The translations under genes were made by a program, and so were the position numbers. The notes under the pieces are model-generated. The model was not told the DNA's origin, ran no database searches, and saw only the letters and a program-made list of their open reading frames with translations. Shown piece after piece: positions 27,585 through 36,575 of a stretch of 64,000 bases of DNA. Each line of letters opens with the position of its first letter. Within the stretch, counting starts at the first letter, position 1. Source of the stretch: Symmachiella dynata (GTDB taxonomy: Bacteria; Planctomycetota; Planctomycetia; Planctomycetales; Planctomycetaceae); the NCBI RefSeq assembly GCF_007747995.1, contig NZ_CP036276.1:626001-690000 (forward strand), written 5' to 3'.

Positions 27585-28373
27585 ATGCTGCAGCGACGCG
27601 AATATTTTCCCAATGTCATCGAAATGAACTACCAGGCCCGCCAGCGGTTGGGGTGCTGTGTTTATTTGATTTTTGATCAGTCTGAGTGGATGTTGATCGA
27701 TATCGGTTACGAAGACACCGTCCCCGAAATTGTCGAATTGATTCGCCAGATGGATTTTCCGTTGGCCAATTGCAAATATCTGGTGCTGACCCACCCCGAT
27801 GTCGACCATGCTCAGGGCGCCCGCAAATTCTGCGAACTGGTCGGCGACACTCAAATTGTCGCGCATCCAGGGGCTGTGAAACCGTTGGCCGATGCGGACC
27901 GGATTCGCACGTTTGCCGAAATCTCCGCTCAGGGGATCTCACTCGATATCCAGCCGATCCAAGTTGATCGACAAGTCGATGAGGGGGATATCCTGGAAGT
28001 GGGAGACATCAAAATTGAGGTCTGGCACACGCCGGGACATACCGACAGCCAGTTGGCGTTCCGTTGGAACGACCTGCTGTTTTCCGGCGACAACATCTTT
28101 CGCGATGGGGGTGTCGGTGCCATCGACGCTCATCACGGTTCCGATATTCCGGCGTTTATCAAATCGCTACAGCGCATCAAGGACTCGGACGCGAAGTGGT
28201 TGCTCCCCAGTCACGGGCCGGCGTTTCGCAAGGATGACGCTACATTGCAACAGGCGATCGACCGCTTGGATGCCTATCAACACCTGTCCGATTTCGGCAC
28301 GTGCGCCATCGATTGGCCGCTGCTGGACGAATGGGAAGAAGAGTTGATCGCCGGGGACAAACCACAGCGGTAG
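27585..28373 (+). CDS. Metallo-beta-lactamase-fold hydrolase
   Basis: A 262-residue cytoplasmic protein of the MBL superfamily. The metal motif reads [12 protein letters not shown] (HxxxDH), followed by a His in [21 protein letters not shown] (His 3), the bridging Asp in [11 protein letters not shown] and a final His in LLPSHGPAF. All ligands for a dinuclear site are present, so it should be active, perhaps as a glyoxalase II-like, lactonase or thioesterase enzyme; the substrate is not known. No signal peptide. It follows hemW after 122 bases and may be separately transcribed. Confidence 0.85.
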   Translation: MLQRREYFPNVIEMNYQARQRLGCCVYLIFDQSEWMLIDIGYEDTVPEIVELIRQMDFPLANCKYLVLTHPDVDHAQGARKFCELVGDTQIVAHPGAVKPLADADRIRTFAEISAQGISLDIQPIQVDRQVDEGDILEVGDIKIEVWHTPGHTDSQLAFRWNDLLFSGDNIFRDGGVGAIDAHHGSDIPAFIKSLQRIKDSDAKWLLPSHGPAFRKDDATLQQAIDRLDAYQHLSDFGTCAIDWPLLDEWEEELIAGDKPQR

Positions 28374-28428
28374 CCGACTGTTGAATTCGACCGGGTGAAT
28401 TCGACTAGGCGAACGGGCGCCGACCGGT

Positions 28429-28908
28429 CTATTGCGGCGTTGATTTGTCCGCCTCGAACAATGCTTCCATCACATGATAACCCGGCATTCTCATGCCCAG
28501 TTTGTGATAGGTCTGTTGCGCCCGGTCATTCTCTCGCTCAACATAGAGCCGCAGGCCCACGACATCTTTGTTCGCGGCCGCTAAGTTGTAAACATGCTCA
28601 TACAGCGCGCGGAATACACCGCAGCCTCGGTGCGCAGGGACAACATAAACGCTTTGTAGCCACCAGATTTCTCCGTTGCGCCAATCACTCCACTCCCGTG
28701 TGTGCATCACTTGCCCTACGACGCGGTCATCAATCACGGCGACAAAGTATTGCGCTTTGTGCTCATCCAACAACGCCGCCCGAACGCCCGGTTCCAGCGC
28801 TTCTGGCGATAACTGTTTCCCCTCTGTCTCGGCTGCTAGGGCGGAATTGGCGGCGGCAATGACGGGCCAATCCTCGAGTACCCCTTTTCGGATATGTATC
28901 GAAGTCAT
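28429..28908 (-). CDS. GNAT family N-acetyltransferase
   Basis: A 159-residue acetyltransferase of the GNAT fold. It starts with the usual beta strand (MTSIHIRKGVLEDWPVIA), has LDEHKAQYFVAVIDDRVVGQ (strands 2-3), and the acetyl-CoA binding motif A as QSVYVVPAHRGCGVFRALY with RGCG in place of the usual RxxGxG/A. The C-terminal part (RENDRAQQTYHKLGM) is typical of the family. The substrate is unknown. The open frame extends 42 bases upstream to ATG at 28950; the internal ATG at 28908 gives a more standard N-terminus and was preferred, without a strong ribosome binding site for either. Confidence 0.8.
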   Translation of the reverse strand: MTSIHIRKGVLEDWPVIAAANSALAAETEGKQLSPEALEPGVRAALLDEHKAQYFVAVIDDRVVGQVMHTREWSDWRNGEIWWLQSVYVVPAHRGCGVFRALYEHVYNLAAANKDVVGLRLYVERENDRAQQTYHKLGMRMPGYHVMEALFEADKSTPQ

Positions 28909-28950
28909 CGTGCGTGTCCGGTTTGATTCGCGTTTGGCTGTCTCGATCAT

Positions 28951-29512
28951 GAGGCATCAGTAGAACGCAATCCGGGGCCCAAATCGAGGCTGAGGGAGGA
29001 TTTCGGCTCCACAATCACCAGCAGTGGGCTGCCACGCATCGAAGATCGTCTATGCGACTTGAGCAGGAAGGGGATTTTACCGGTATTGCGGCACACTCCG
29101 CCTTGTGGGGTGGTGGCGGATTCAATTTTGAGAAATCAGGGGGACTTGGCGGGATTCCATGTCAGAACATATCTCACAAATGGCGATACTAGGGCATATG
29201 GGAATTACAAGAAGAATTTACCGCTCACCTAGTTCTTTCCGTTTGACAAGCTCGAATTCATGATTTCCCTCGTCGTAGGAGGGGAATCGCCTAATGACGG
29301 CCGGATGGCTGCTGCGAAATCGCTGGATCGGTGTTATCTCCAGATCCAGTCATGGGGACCGGCAACAGACTCCCAAACCGAGCTCAACGACTTTTGTTGA
29401 GCCAGGCGACTGTGGAGCGGACCGGTTGCGATAGCCAACGGTGGCTAAGGCGAGCACAAATTCAACTTGAATCCACAATCCAGACATAAATCCGTATCTG
29501 AGGGAGCGAACC
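28951..29512. other. Intergenic stretch of about 560 bases
   Basis: No frame longer than about 60 codons looks real. It holds upstream sequence of the coiled-coil protein gene, whose ribosome binding site GAGGGAG is at about 29500. TTGACA at 29243 resembles a -35 box, but no matching -10 box stands at the right distance. No hairpin, tRNA or repeat was recognised. Confidence 0.5.
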
Positions 29513-30823
29513 TTGGACAACTCTGATATCAGGAATCTTGACGTGAAAAATCATTCCGAATCTTCAATGTTTGAACTTAGCAAGCCGTATTGGGTTATGA
29601 TGTTTGCCGGGCTCGCCGTGGCAATGATCGGATTGCATTATCTGGTTTCGAAGCCGCTCGAGCGCCAACTCGCGATGATGCAAGGAGAAATCGACCAAGT
29701 GCATCGCCAGATGGAAGACTTGGTCGATATGCGTAGCAGTGTCAAAAATACCAACACGTTGCTCAGCGGACTGCAGGCGCAACGGCAGCAACTTGCCGAT
29801 GCACAAAGCGCGTTGGTGAAAGTTCGCCAATTGCGGGCCGAAGTCGCCGCCGAAGCCCGTCAAGCGAATATCTCCTTGACTCAGTTGCGGGAGATCAACG
29901 ACCTGCAAGCGATGTTGTTGGACAATCAGGAAATGACCGAGTCGGCGCGTCGTGCTCTGACCGGCATGGCCGAAATTCAAAACCAACTCGTCGAAGAATA
30001 TATCTCGACTCCGACCGCGCAAGAAACGCTGCAAGAATTGATCACGCTGAGCCAAACGGCACAGGATCAAGCAGTCAATATGCAGGAAGCCGAGAAGTCG
30101 ATGGACGCCATGGTCAACGTCAAAACGCAGCTTGTCGCCCAAGCCGACGACCTGCCTAAGGCGCACAGCAACTTGACGCAACTGATCAACCTCAAGGATC
30201 GGATTCGTGAAGATGCCTCGGACTTGGCCCAAGCCCAAGCCGCCGCCGATGGCGTGATCGAACTCAAGGGGAAAATCGAGTCGCAGGCCGGTGATACCGC
30301 CAATGCCACAACCATCGTCGACGAACTGTTTGCCTTGCGGGATTATCTGTCCGCCGGTGAACGCGACGTGGTCGCTGCCCGGACCAACCTCGACACACTG
30401 TTGACGATGAAAGATTCGCTCAACAGCCAGAATGAAACGTTGGCCGACGCCGTGCAGACTCTGGAAATTCTGGTCGACTTCCAAGAAGAATTCGAAGGAC
30501 GCGTCGCCAGCTTGGGAGCCATGCGGCAGGGACTGACCGAAATGATGATGATGGAAACCAGCATCGGCCGCCTGACACGGGCACTGCAACCGCTGGCTGA
30601 ACTGGGCAACCTCCGCCGATTGGGCAATGCGGAACTTCGCGACGCGGCTCGCGTGGTCTTGGAGAAACGCAATGCCCGAATCGGAATGAAATCGGACACG
30701 GTGACCAGCGAATCGACTTCGACCGAAGCTGTCGAGGCGGACTCCACGGAGTTGGCGCCGGTTCCGTTTCCGCTGAGTGAAGAAGAAGAAATCGACTTCA
30801 AGAAAGTCCTCGACATCGAATGA
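29513..30823 (+). CDS. Membrane-anchored coiled-coil protein
   Basis: A 436-residue protein with a short N-terminal cytoplasmic part, one membrane helix (about residues 26-46, WVMMFAGLAVAMIGLHYLV) and a very long alpha-helical, Leu/Gln/Ala-rich region (residues 55 to about 380) with heptad-like repetition, so it should form a long coiled coil in the periplasm or another envelope compartment. The tail is acidic (EVEADSTELAP, SEEEEIDFKK). No enzyme motif. The start is a TTG at 29513, supported by GAGGGAG 7 bases upstream; the first ATG in frame is 54 bases later and has no ribosome binding site. It is followed by a strong rho-independent terminator. No function can be assigned beyond a likely structural role. 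Confidence 0.75.
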   Translation: MDNSDIRNLDVKNHSESSMFELSKPYWVMMFAGLAVAMIGLHYLVSKPLERQLAMMQGEIDQVHRQMEDLVDMRSSVKNTNTLLSGLQAQRQQLADAQSALVKVRQLRAEVAAEARQANISLTQLREINDLQAMLLDNQEMTESARRALTGMAEIQNQLVEEYISTPTAQETLQELITLSQTAQDQAVNMQEAEKSMDAMVNVKTQLVAQADDLPKAHSNLTQLINLKDRIREDASDLAQAQAAADGVIELKGKIESQAGDTANATTIVDELFALRDYLSAGERDVVAARTNLDTLLTMKDSLNSQNETLADAVQTLEILVDFQEEFEGRVASLGAMRQGLTEMMMMETSIGRLTRALQPLAELGNLRRLGNAELRDAARVVLEKRNARIGMKSDTVTSESTSTEAVEADSTELAPVPFPLSEEEEIDFKKVLDIE

Positions 30824-30856
30824 TTTTTGTGGTCAAAATCAGTGATGTCCAATAGT

Positions 30857-30899
30857 AACGGCGGGAAGCATCTGCAGAAGTGCTTCCCGCCGTTTTTTA
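30857..30899 (+). terminator. Rho-independent terminator after the coiled-coil gene
   Basis: A 14-bp perfect stem (AACGGCGGGAAGCA with TGCTTCCCGCCGTT) around a 10-base loop, followed by TTTTATT. It lies 33 bases after the stop codon at 30823 and also 24 bases before the end of the convergent lipoprotein gene, so it may serve both strands. Confidence 0.9.
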
Positions 30900-30922
30900 T
30901 TCTTTGTGCGACGGAGAAGACG

Positions 30923-31621
30923 TTAGTCGACGACGCCGTGCGCGATTTCGTCGCCGGCGTAGTGTTCGTAGAACAATTGGCCGATCTCTTCGCTCAATCG
31001 GGACAAGTACAGGGCTTTGAACCGGTCGCGTTTGATTTCATGTGCGGGTTTAGGAGCACGGATGGGATAGACGGAGACGATTTCCTTGGTGAAGATCTCC
31101 TCGCCGTCGCCATCATTCATGTCAAACACTTTGACCATTGCTGTCGTGCGTCCGCGATACAGTTCCATCGAGCCTTCTTCCCACAGGCTGTATTCCTGCA
31201 TGTCGATGTAGACGACCCAATCCGCCTCGAGAGCATGGCCGACTTCCGCCGGGGAATCCCAGTCGTCGTTTTGGTCCAACCAATTCTGCACGGCGGCCGG
31301 GGCGATGACCTTCATGCCGTGGCTGTTCAGCCGCATGGCAACATGCTGGGCTAACTCGTCGTCAACGTCCTCGGTATCGAATTTGAGTTCCTTGGGAGCA
31401 TAGCAGACGACGGCGATGCGTTTGTCGTCTTCTTTGAGCGACGTCTTGGTTTGAATGTCAAACGGCGGTTCAATGGAAGGGGGACCGCCGATGAGATAGC
31501 CCAGAAGGACGACCGCCTTACAGCCGGTGCAAGTGGATGCCAAAAGCATCGCACAGAGCAACAGCTTCAGCATCTGTCGGCGGGGCTGATCCTGCATTGT
31601 GTGGTGGTTATCAATTCTCAT
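30923..31621 (-). CDS. Hypothetical lipoprotein, paralogue 1 of a tandem pair
   Basis: A 232-residue protein with an N-terminal signal ending in a lipobox-like CTGC (LLCAMLLASTCTGCKA). The mature part has the stretches VQNWLDQNDDWDSPAEV, VVYIDMQEYSLWEE, LYRGRTTAMVKVFD, IFTKEIVSVYPI and ALYLSRLSEEIGQLFYEHY. All of these recur in order in the neighbouring 31963-32646 product, so the pair arose by duplication. No database family was recognised; the fold may resemble curli-type or LptE-like secreted sensors, but that is speculation. The start at 31621 has GAGGGA at a good distance; a longer open frame upstream lacks support. It is probably anchored in a membrane facing the periplasm. Confidence 0.75.
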   Translation of the reverse strand: MRIDNHHTMQDQPRRQMLKLLLCAMLLASTCTGCKAVVLLGYLIGGPPSIEPPFDIQTKTSLKEDDKRIAVVCYAPKELKFDTEDVDDELAQHVAMRLNSHGMKVIAPAAVQNWLDQNDDWDSPAEVGHALEADWVVYIDMQEYSLWEEGSMELYRGRTTAMVKVFDMNDGDGEEIFTKEIVSVYPIRAPKPAHEIKRDRFKALYLSRLSEEIGQLFYEHYAGDEIAHGVVD

Positions 31622-31962
31622 ATCCGCGATCCCTCGCCGGTAGTTTTTTAAGACGATACGAACGGCCGGTGCTTTTTCCAATCGCACCTTGAGTCTCCCA
31701 ATCATGCAATCGGAGAGACCTGACGACTCAATGCTTTGTGTTAACTGCCGAGACAAACTTTAAAAATCTACGTTCAATAATCTTCCTTGGCGGTGAAGGA
31801 AGTCGCTGCAATGGTCTGTTCCCCAAATATGCCGAATGCATAGTCACGGCTGGATTCGGGGATTGTGTGTCACGAGCTTTGTCGGTGCAAGACCAACTTT
31901 TCAGGCTGCTGGAAAGCACGGGGTGAGCCGTTGCGCCTGTTTTTTTGTTGCCTTCGGTTGGT

Positions 31963-32646
31963 TTAGTCAAACGTCTCTTCTGGACGGTGTTCGTAAAACA
32001 GCCGCGCGATTTGCGTGCTCAGCTGATCGACGTATCGTTTGCGAAATGCATGTTTGCTGATTCGATCGGCCATTTCGGGGTACTGTCGCGGATAGACGGA
32101 ATCGATGGTGTTGCTGAAAATCCGTGAATCAAATTCGTTGTTTTCGTAGACCGAAACCTCGATCTGCGAACGTCCGCGATACAAGCCCGGACTGTCTTTT
32201 TCCAGATAGCTAAATTCGTGAACATCTACGAGGACTAAAAAATCCGCATCGGTGAATTTTTCAAACAGTTCCTCGGGGCTGCCCCAGTCGCCGCCGTTAT
32301 CGTCGATCCACGTTGCAACTTTATGGCTGTCGATGACTTGGATGTCGTGTTGCTTAAATCGTCGGCTGACTTCTGCCTGCAATTCTTGGTCGAGCGCTGC
32401 GGCTTCGCTGTCACTTCCCATGGGGGCTTCGCAAATCACAACTGCTTTGACGCCTTTTTCTCCCAGCGATTTTTTCGAGAATTCCTCGAATGCGGCGGGG
32501 ATTTTCGGTCGTCCCATGAGCATCACACCCGTTTCGACCATCAGCGAACAACCGACCATTGTCGAGACGCTGCCGCAGAGTAGAAGCAAGGTGAGCCAAC
32601 CCAACGGATGGGGGCGTCGCTTGAGTGAGAGATTTGTAATCGACAT
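31963..32646 (-). CDS. Hypothetical lipoprotein, paralogue 2 of a tandem pair
   Basis: A 227-residue protein with a lipoprotein signal (GWLTLLLLCGSVSTMVGCS). It shares with its downstream neighbour the series VATWIDDNGGDWGSPEE, FLVLVDVHEFSYLEK, LYRGRSQIEVSVYE, IFSNTIDSVYP and KRYVDQLSTQIARLFYEHR. The start is taken at 32646, where GGAGCG precedes ATG by 6 bases; the ATG 12 bases further upstream is less well placed. The two genes are separated by about 340 bases that contain no obvious gene, so they may be transcribed separately. Function unknown. Confidence 0.75.
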   Translation of the reverse strand: MSITNLSLKRRPHPLGWLTLLLLCGSVSTMVGCSLMVETGVMLMGRPKIPAAFEEFSKKSLGEKGVKAVVICEAPMGSDSEAAALDQELQAEVSRRFKQHDIQVIDSHKVATWIDDNGGDWGSPEELFEKFTDADFLVLVDVHEFSYLEKDSPGLYRGRSQIEVSVYENNEFDSRIFSNTIDSVYPRQYPEMADRISKHAFRKRYVDQLSTQIARLFYEHRPEETFD

Positions 32647-32799
32647 TTCGCGCTCCATCGCAGCTGCCGTTCTATTCTTTGTTCACCGCCGACGGACAAT
32701 GGCCGGGTTGCCGAATTACGTATCGCGAATCTTTAGGGATTCGTCGACAGCATTGATTGATCGGTCAATCCGTTGACCAATGGTGGTGAATTGAGAATT

Positions 32800-33390
32800 C
32801 TAAAAAATTTGCCGACACCAATTGACGACGGCGACTAAGGAAATGCCGCCGACCACAATCAGTGTGAAATTTGTGGGTTGGTGAACCCGCCACAGTCGCC
32901 CTTTGAGAGCGCTGATCCAGCACCAGGGGATTTGTATCAAACAGGTGATTGCCAGTAACAATCCAGCGATATTCGCCCGAGCCGACGCGGCAATTTGCCC
33001 GCGTATAAAATGGGAGAAACTCGTGGTCATTCCGCAACTAGGACAAGGGATGTCGAACAAGACTTGAAACGTACAAGGTGGAAAACCGAGGCTTTGATGC
33101 GTGCCGAAACCTCGCGGATCGGGACGCATGCTGGCAGCCAAGGCAAATCCCGCACACAGAAACAGACTCCACAGAACCAGCAAAACGCGTATGCCGGTGC
33201 CGATAGGATGTCCGCTGGAGAGGGGTGTTTTGATAAGTGATTGAGAGGAGCGGGTTAAATACTCGTTTCCGGTCGTCGCTGCAAGAGCGCTTTGCGAGCT
33301 CTCCGCAGGATCGGCCGTATTCCGGTGATCATCCGGCAACTGCTGACTGCTCGAGCTCTCTTGAAATTCGTTCACCGCGGTGTATCTCAA
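32800..33390 (-). CDS. DUF2752 family membrane protein
   Basis: A 196-residue protein with four hydrophobic stretches. DUF2752 is identified by FPPCTFQVLFDIPCPSCGMT (the CPSCGMT core with paired cysteines), followed by SFSHFIRGQIAASARANIA and two further helices. The function of this family is unknown. The N-terminal ~60 residues before the first helix are polar and might be partly untranslated; the frame begins with TTG at 33390 without a clear ribosome binding site, so the true start is uncertain. The gene follows the J-like protein gene by 46 bases on the same strand and may be cotranscribed with it. Confidence 0.75.
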   Translation of the reverse strand: MRYTAVNEFQESSSSQQLPDDHRNTADPAESSQSALAATTGNEYLTRSSQSLIKTPLSSGHPIGTGIRVLLVLWSLFLCAGFALAASMRPDPRGFGTHQSLGFPPCTFQVLFDIPCPSCGMTTSFSHFIRGQIAASARANIAGLLLAITCLIQIPWCWISALKGRLWRVHQPTNFTLIVVGGISLVAVVNWCRQIF

Positions 33391-33436
33391 TAGTCTTGCG
33401 AATCAGGACCGGGGCCTGTCCGTTGCTACGCATGTT

Positions 33437-34471
33437 TCACGATCGCGGCCAAAAGGCGAGATAACAAATTGCAGCGGTCAAAGCGGGGATTACGAGATAA
33501 CCCACGATGGAAAGGCCATCGAGATAGGTAGACGAATCGATGACGAATCCGTCAAGCAGATTGGCAATCACGAAGCTGAAGCAAAAGGCAATGATGCACA
33601 ATTGTTTTTGTTCGCGCGCCTGATCGCCTCGCGTTGGTTCTTTTTGCTTTGCCGCCTTCTTTTTCGCAGCTTTTTTTGCCTTCCCTTTTTTCCCGCCCTC
33701 TCCCGCCTTGGGGGATTCCACGACTTCTTCGGCTTCCTCGCGGACGCCGGGGGCATAGTATTTGGCGATGGCTTGATTGATGGCCAGGGGCGCCGCGATC
33801 ACGTCGCGGACCGGTAGGCTGAACCGCAGTCGCAAATCATCCTCGACGTCGGCTGTGATTGGATTCACACCGGCAACGAGCAACACATCGTCATCTTCAT
33901 CGATGAACAATGGCAGGATCGAATGTTTCTTGACCATCGAGCGGGGGACGCGATCCAGAACGCCGTCGTCGGGAATCATGTCGGCGAGATCCACGAAGGG
34001 GCGCCCCAGTGAAGTAGCGAGCGCGCGGGCGGCCGCATCGGCTTTGACCGCTTTGAGTTGGACCAACGCATCCCGCATTTCGATGCCCAAGTTGTCGCAC
34101 ATCTGACGCGCTTCTTCGATCTGGGCAGAGCTGATGACGTCCTGATCCAACAGAATTTTCTCGATGGGGGGCAAGGCGCCTGGTTCATCGTCATCATCGA
34201 ATTCACGGCCGAGTTGCTCGTCGTAATCGCGTTTCCGTTCCGCATCGGTCAGGCAGAGCATGGCCTTGGCCAACTCGTTGAGCAACGCCTGCGATTCGTC
34301 CATGTATTGCCCGGTCGCATATTTGCGGACATGGGCGTTGAGTTTGCGGTAGTTGGCTTGCACCTTTTCCGCATTGTCTTCGAATTGTACAAGACGCAGC
34401 AATTGATAATGGTCGGGCGGACGCTGATCTTCCGGGATCCCCAACCATTCCTTATAGACATCGATCGCCAC
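33437..34471 (-). CDS. J-like domain + GspE N-domain-like membrane protein
   Basis: A 344-residue protein. Residues 1-90 form a J-like domain of planctomycete type (VYKEWLGIPEDQRPPDHYQL, AKAMLCLTDAERKRDYDEQL) in which the HPD tripeptide that stimulates Hsp70 is absent; the equivalent loop reads NAHVRKYATGQ. Residues about 105-235 resemble the N-terminal MshEN/GspE domain of type II secretion ATPases (EKILLDQDVISSAQIEEA, ALATSLGRPFVDLADMIPDD, LPLFIDEDDDVLLVAGVNP). A Lys/Ala/Glu-rich linker and two membrane helices close the protein. The start is GTG at 34471 with GAGGAG upstream. It lies downstream of an Hsp70 gene on the same strand, suggesting a chaperone or secretion-linked role; this is inference. 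Confidence 0.75.
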   Translation of the reverse strand: MAIDVYKEWLGIPEDQRPPDHYQLLRLVQFEDNAEKVQANYRKLNAHVRKYATGQYMDESQALLNELAKAMLCLTDAERKRDYDEQLGREFDDDDEPGALPPIEKILLDQDVISSAQIEEARQMCDNLGIEMRDALVQLKAVKADAAARALATSLGRPFVDLADMIPDDGVLDRVPRSMVKKHSILPLFIDEDDDVLLVAGVNPITADVEDDLRLRFSLPVRDVIAAPLAINQAIAKYYAPGVREEAEEVVESPKAGEGGKKGKAKKAAKKKAAKQKEPTRGDQAREQKQLCIIAFCFSFVIANLLDGFVIDSSTYLDGLSIVGYLVIPALTAAICYLAFWPRS

Positions 34472-34650
34472 TCTGGTTCACTCCTCAGATCTATTGACGA
34501 GGTGCTCTGTTGCGCCCGTCGACGTCGGGCAGGCAAGTTCGTCAAGGTTCTGGATCAAATTGGATTTGTGTCGCCGGTTGTACCGTCGACGAGAATTGTG
34601 AAACGCCGGTTTTGGTGAGACGAAGATTGCCGTTTCCAACACGGGAAATA

Positions 34651-34682
34651 GGAAACGAGCCTCTTCGTCGGTGAAGAGGCCC
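34651..34682 (-). terminator. Terminator-like hairpin after the Hsp70 gene
   Basis: Read on the minus strand, GCCTCTTC and GAAGAGGC form an 8-bp stem (34673-34680 and 34659-34666) around a 6-base loop, followed by CGTTTCC. The T tract is short. It lies 30 bases after the stop codon of the Hsp70-like gene and separates it from the J-like gene. Confidence 0.65.
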
Positions 34683-34711
34683 GCCTGAATTTCCTATTGC
34701 ATGTAGCGGAT

Positions 34712-36289
34712 TTATTCGACTTTATATTCGCTGGCCAGTGTTTCAAAGCTGTTCAAACCGGCGGAGTCCAATCCCGAAGCCCGCACAATTTCCGCCGAGG
34801 CTTCTTTATTTCCCGTCAGATCGCGGGCGGTGGCATGGATCCGTCCGTTGGCGTCGTAACTATAGGTCACTTCGACCGGAGATCCAGCCGGCAGGTTCGG
34901 GGGTAAGCCGACGACGCGAAAATCGCCAATTTGCGAACAGGCATCGACATCTTTCACTTCCCCTTCCAACAAGTAGACGTGGACCGATTGCTGGTTGTCG
35001 GAGTTGGTCGTAAATCGTTCGGTTCGCGAGAAGGGAATGGTGGTGTTGCGGGGAATCATGATGTGATTGATCTTCCGCGTCCGCTCGCTCGGGTCGGTGA
35101 TTTTGATTCCCAGTGAGTGCGAGTTGACGTCCTCGGACGACACCGACTGGAGACGGTTCATCACGGCTTTCGCCATGCGGCTATCGCCGCCAGTGACCTT
35201 CGCTTCTAAGATGGCGGCATGAATTGCGGCTCCCTGCGCGACCGCCACTTCGGCGTTGAGTTCCCGAGACGGTGCACGCTTGCAGACCTCTTGCAGCATC
35301 GATTCGACCGAGGGCATGTGTGTCGAACCACCAACCAAAATCATTTCGTCCAAGGTTCCTGGATCGACGTTCGCTTGTTGCATCACCAATTCCGTCGTGT
35401 CGCGTGTCCGTTGCAACAGGTCGGCGGTCATCCGCTCGAAGTCGCCTCGCGTGAGCGCAACGGTGAGTGTCTTGCCTTTATAGTAGACATTGACCGGCAC
35501 TTGGGCTTTGGAGCTGAGCGCCAATTTGGCCGCTTCGCATTCTTGCGACATTTGCAGCGCGGTTTCAGGATCTTCGCGGGGATCCATGCCGAACTTTTGC
35601 TTGAACTGTTCCGACACGTGATCGACGATGCGCGCACTCCAGTCGAGTCCACCCAAGTAGACGTCGCCATCGGTCGCCAACACGCGGAAGTGAGTCGGTG
35701 TATAACGCACGACAGTGACGTCGAACGTTCCGCCCCCCAGGTCGTAGACGAGAATCGTGCGTTCGATATCTCCCAAGTCGGTCCGGCCCAGTTCGCCCTT
35801 CATCCAGGCATAGGCCAGTGTGGCAGCGGTCGGTTCATTGATAATGTCAATGATATTCAGACCGGCAATTTGCCCGGCATCTTGCGTCGCTTTGCGACGA
35901 ACATCGTTGAAGTAATAGGGGACGGTGACAACCGCATTGGCGATGGGGCCGATTTGTTGTTCGGCGTCCTGCTTGAGTTTTTTGACGATCAGAGCCGACA
36001 GAAACTCCGGCGTCAGTTTTTTTCCTTCGTAGACCTTAAAGTAATTCTTGTTGCCCATTTGGCGCTTGACTGCTTCGACAATATGAGCCGGATCAGAAAC
36101 GGAGATCCGTTCAAACGACGGGCCGACGAGAATATGCCCTTGGTCTCCGAGCAAAATCACCGACGGTGTGATCGTTTTTCCGTCAGAGTTTTTCAAAGAA
36201 ACCGGGTTGCCGTCTGCGTCCAATTGGGACATTGTCGAGAATGTCGTTCCCAGATCGATGCCTACTGTTTGACCGTCGAGTAACTTCAT
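34712..36289 (-). CDS. Hsp70-family protein (lid-less DnaK-like)
   Basis: A 525-residue Hsp70-type ATPase. The nucleotide-binding domain is complete: GIDLGTTFSTMS, AVVTVPYYFNDVRRKATQDA, INEPTAATLAYA, YDLGGGTFDVTVV and ILVGGSTHMPSVESML. A beta-type substrate-binding domain follows (SHSLGIKITD, IPRNTTIPFSRTERFTT, VYLLEGEV), but the protein ends about 30 residues after it, so the helical lid of DnaK (about 100 residues) is missing or reduced. The true DnaK of the organism is presumably elsewhere. The start is ATG 36289 with AAGG/CAGGA upstream. A gene for a J-like protein without HPD lies downstream on the same strand, separated by a terminator-like hairpin. The client is unknown. Confidence 0.9.
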   Translation of the reverse strand: MKLLDGQTVGIDLGTTFSTMSQLDADGNPVSLKNSDGKTITPSVILLGDQGHILVGPSFERISVSDPAHIVEAVKRQMGNKNYFKVYEGKKLTPEFLSALIVKKLKQDAEQQIGPIANAVVTVPYYFNDVRRKATQDAGQIAGLNIIDIINEPTAATLAYAWMKGELGRTDLGDIERTILVYDLGGGTFDVTVVRYTPTHFRVLATDGDVYLGGLDWSARIVDHVSEQFKQKFGMDPREDPETALQMSQECEAAKLALSSKAQVPVNVYYKGKTLTVALTRGDFERMTADLLQRTRDTTELVMQQANVDPGTLDEMILVGGSTHMPSVESMLQEVCKRAPSRELNAEVAVAQGAAIHAAILEAKVTGGDSRMAKAVMNRLQSVSSEDVNSHSLGIKITDPSERTRKINHIMIPRNTTIPFSRTERFTTNSDNQQSVHVYLLEGEVKDVDACSQIGDFRVVGLPPNLPAGSPVEVTYSYDANGRIHATARDLTGNKEASAEIVRASGLDSAGLNSFETLASEYKVE

Positions 36290-36575
36290 GATCCTGCCTT
36301 AAGAGAGTTTTTGTATTTGCAAAACGTGTTTCTGATATGCGAAGGCCCTGACAATGCGGAGTGGCGACGTAAAAACGTGAATGCAAATGCCGCATTCAAC
36401 CGTAGCCATGCATTTTGACAGCAGACTGTGAGAGAATCAAGCGCCTATTCGTTCTCAGGGGTTTGATTGCAAATCCATTCTCCTCCTTGTTTTCAACGGA
36501 TTTTGTGGATCACAATTCACATGGCATTGAACGTTGGCAGCACCAAAACACAAATTTGATCGCGGAGCGTCCAAA

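Noticed and set aside
29243-29275. TTGACA as a -35 promoter element
   Set aside because: No acceptable -10 element at 16-18 bases.
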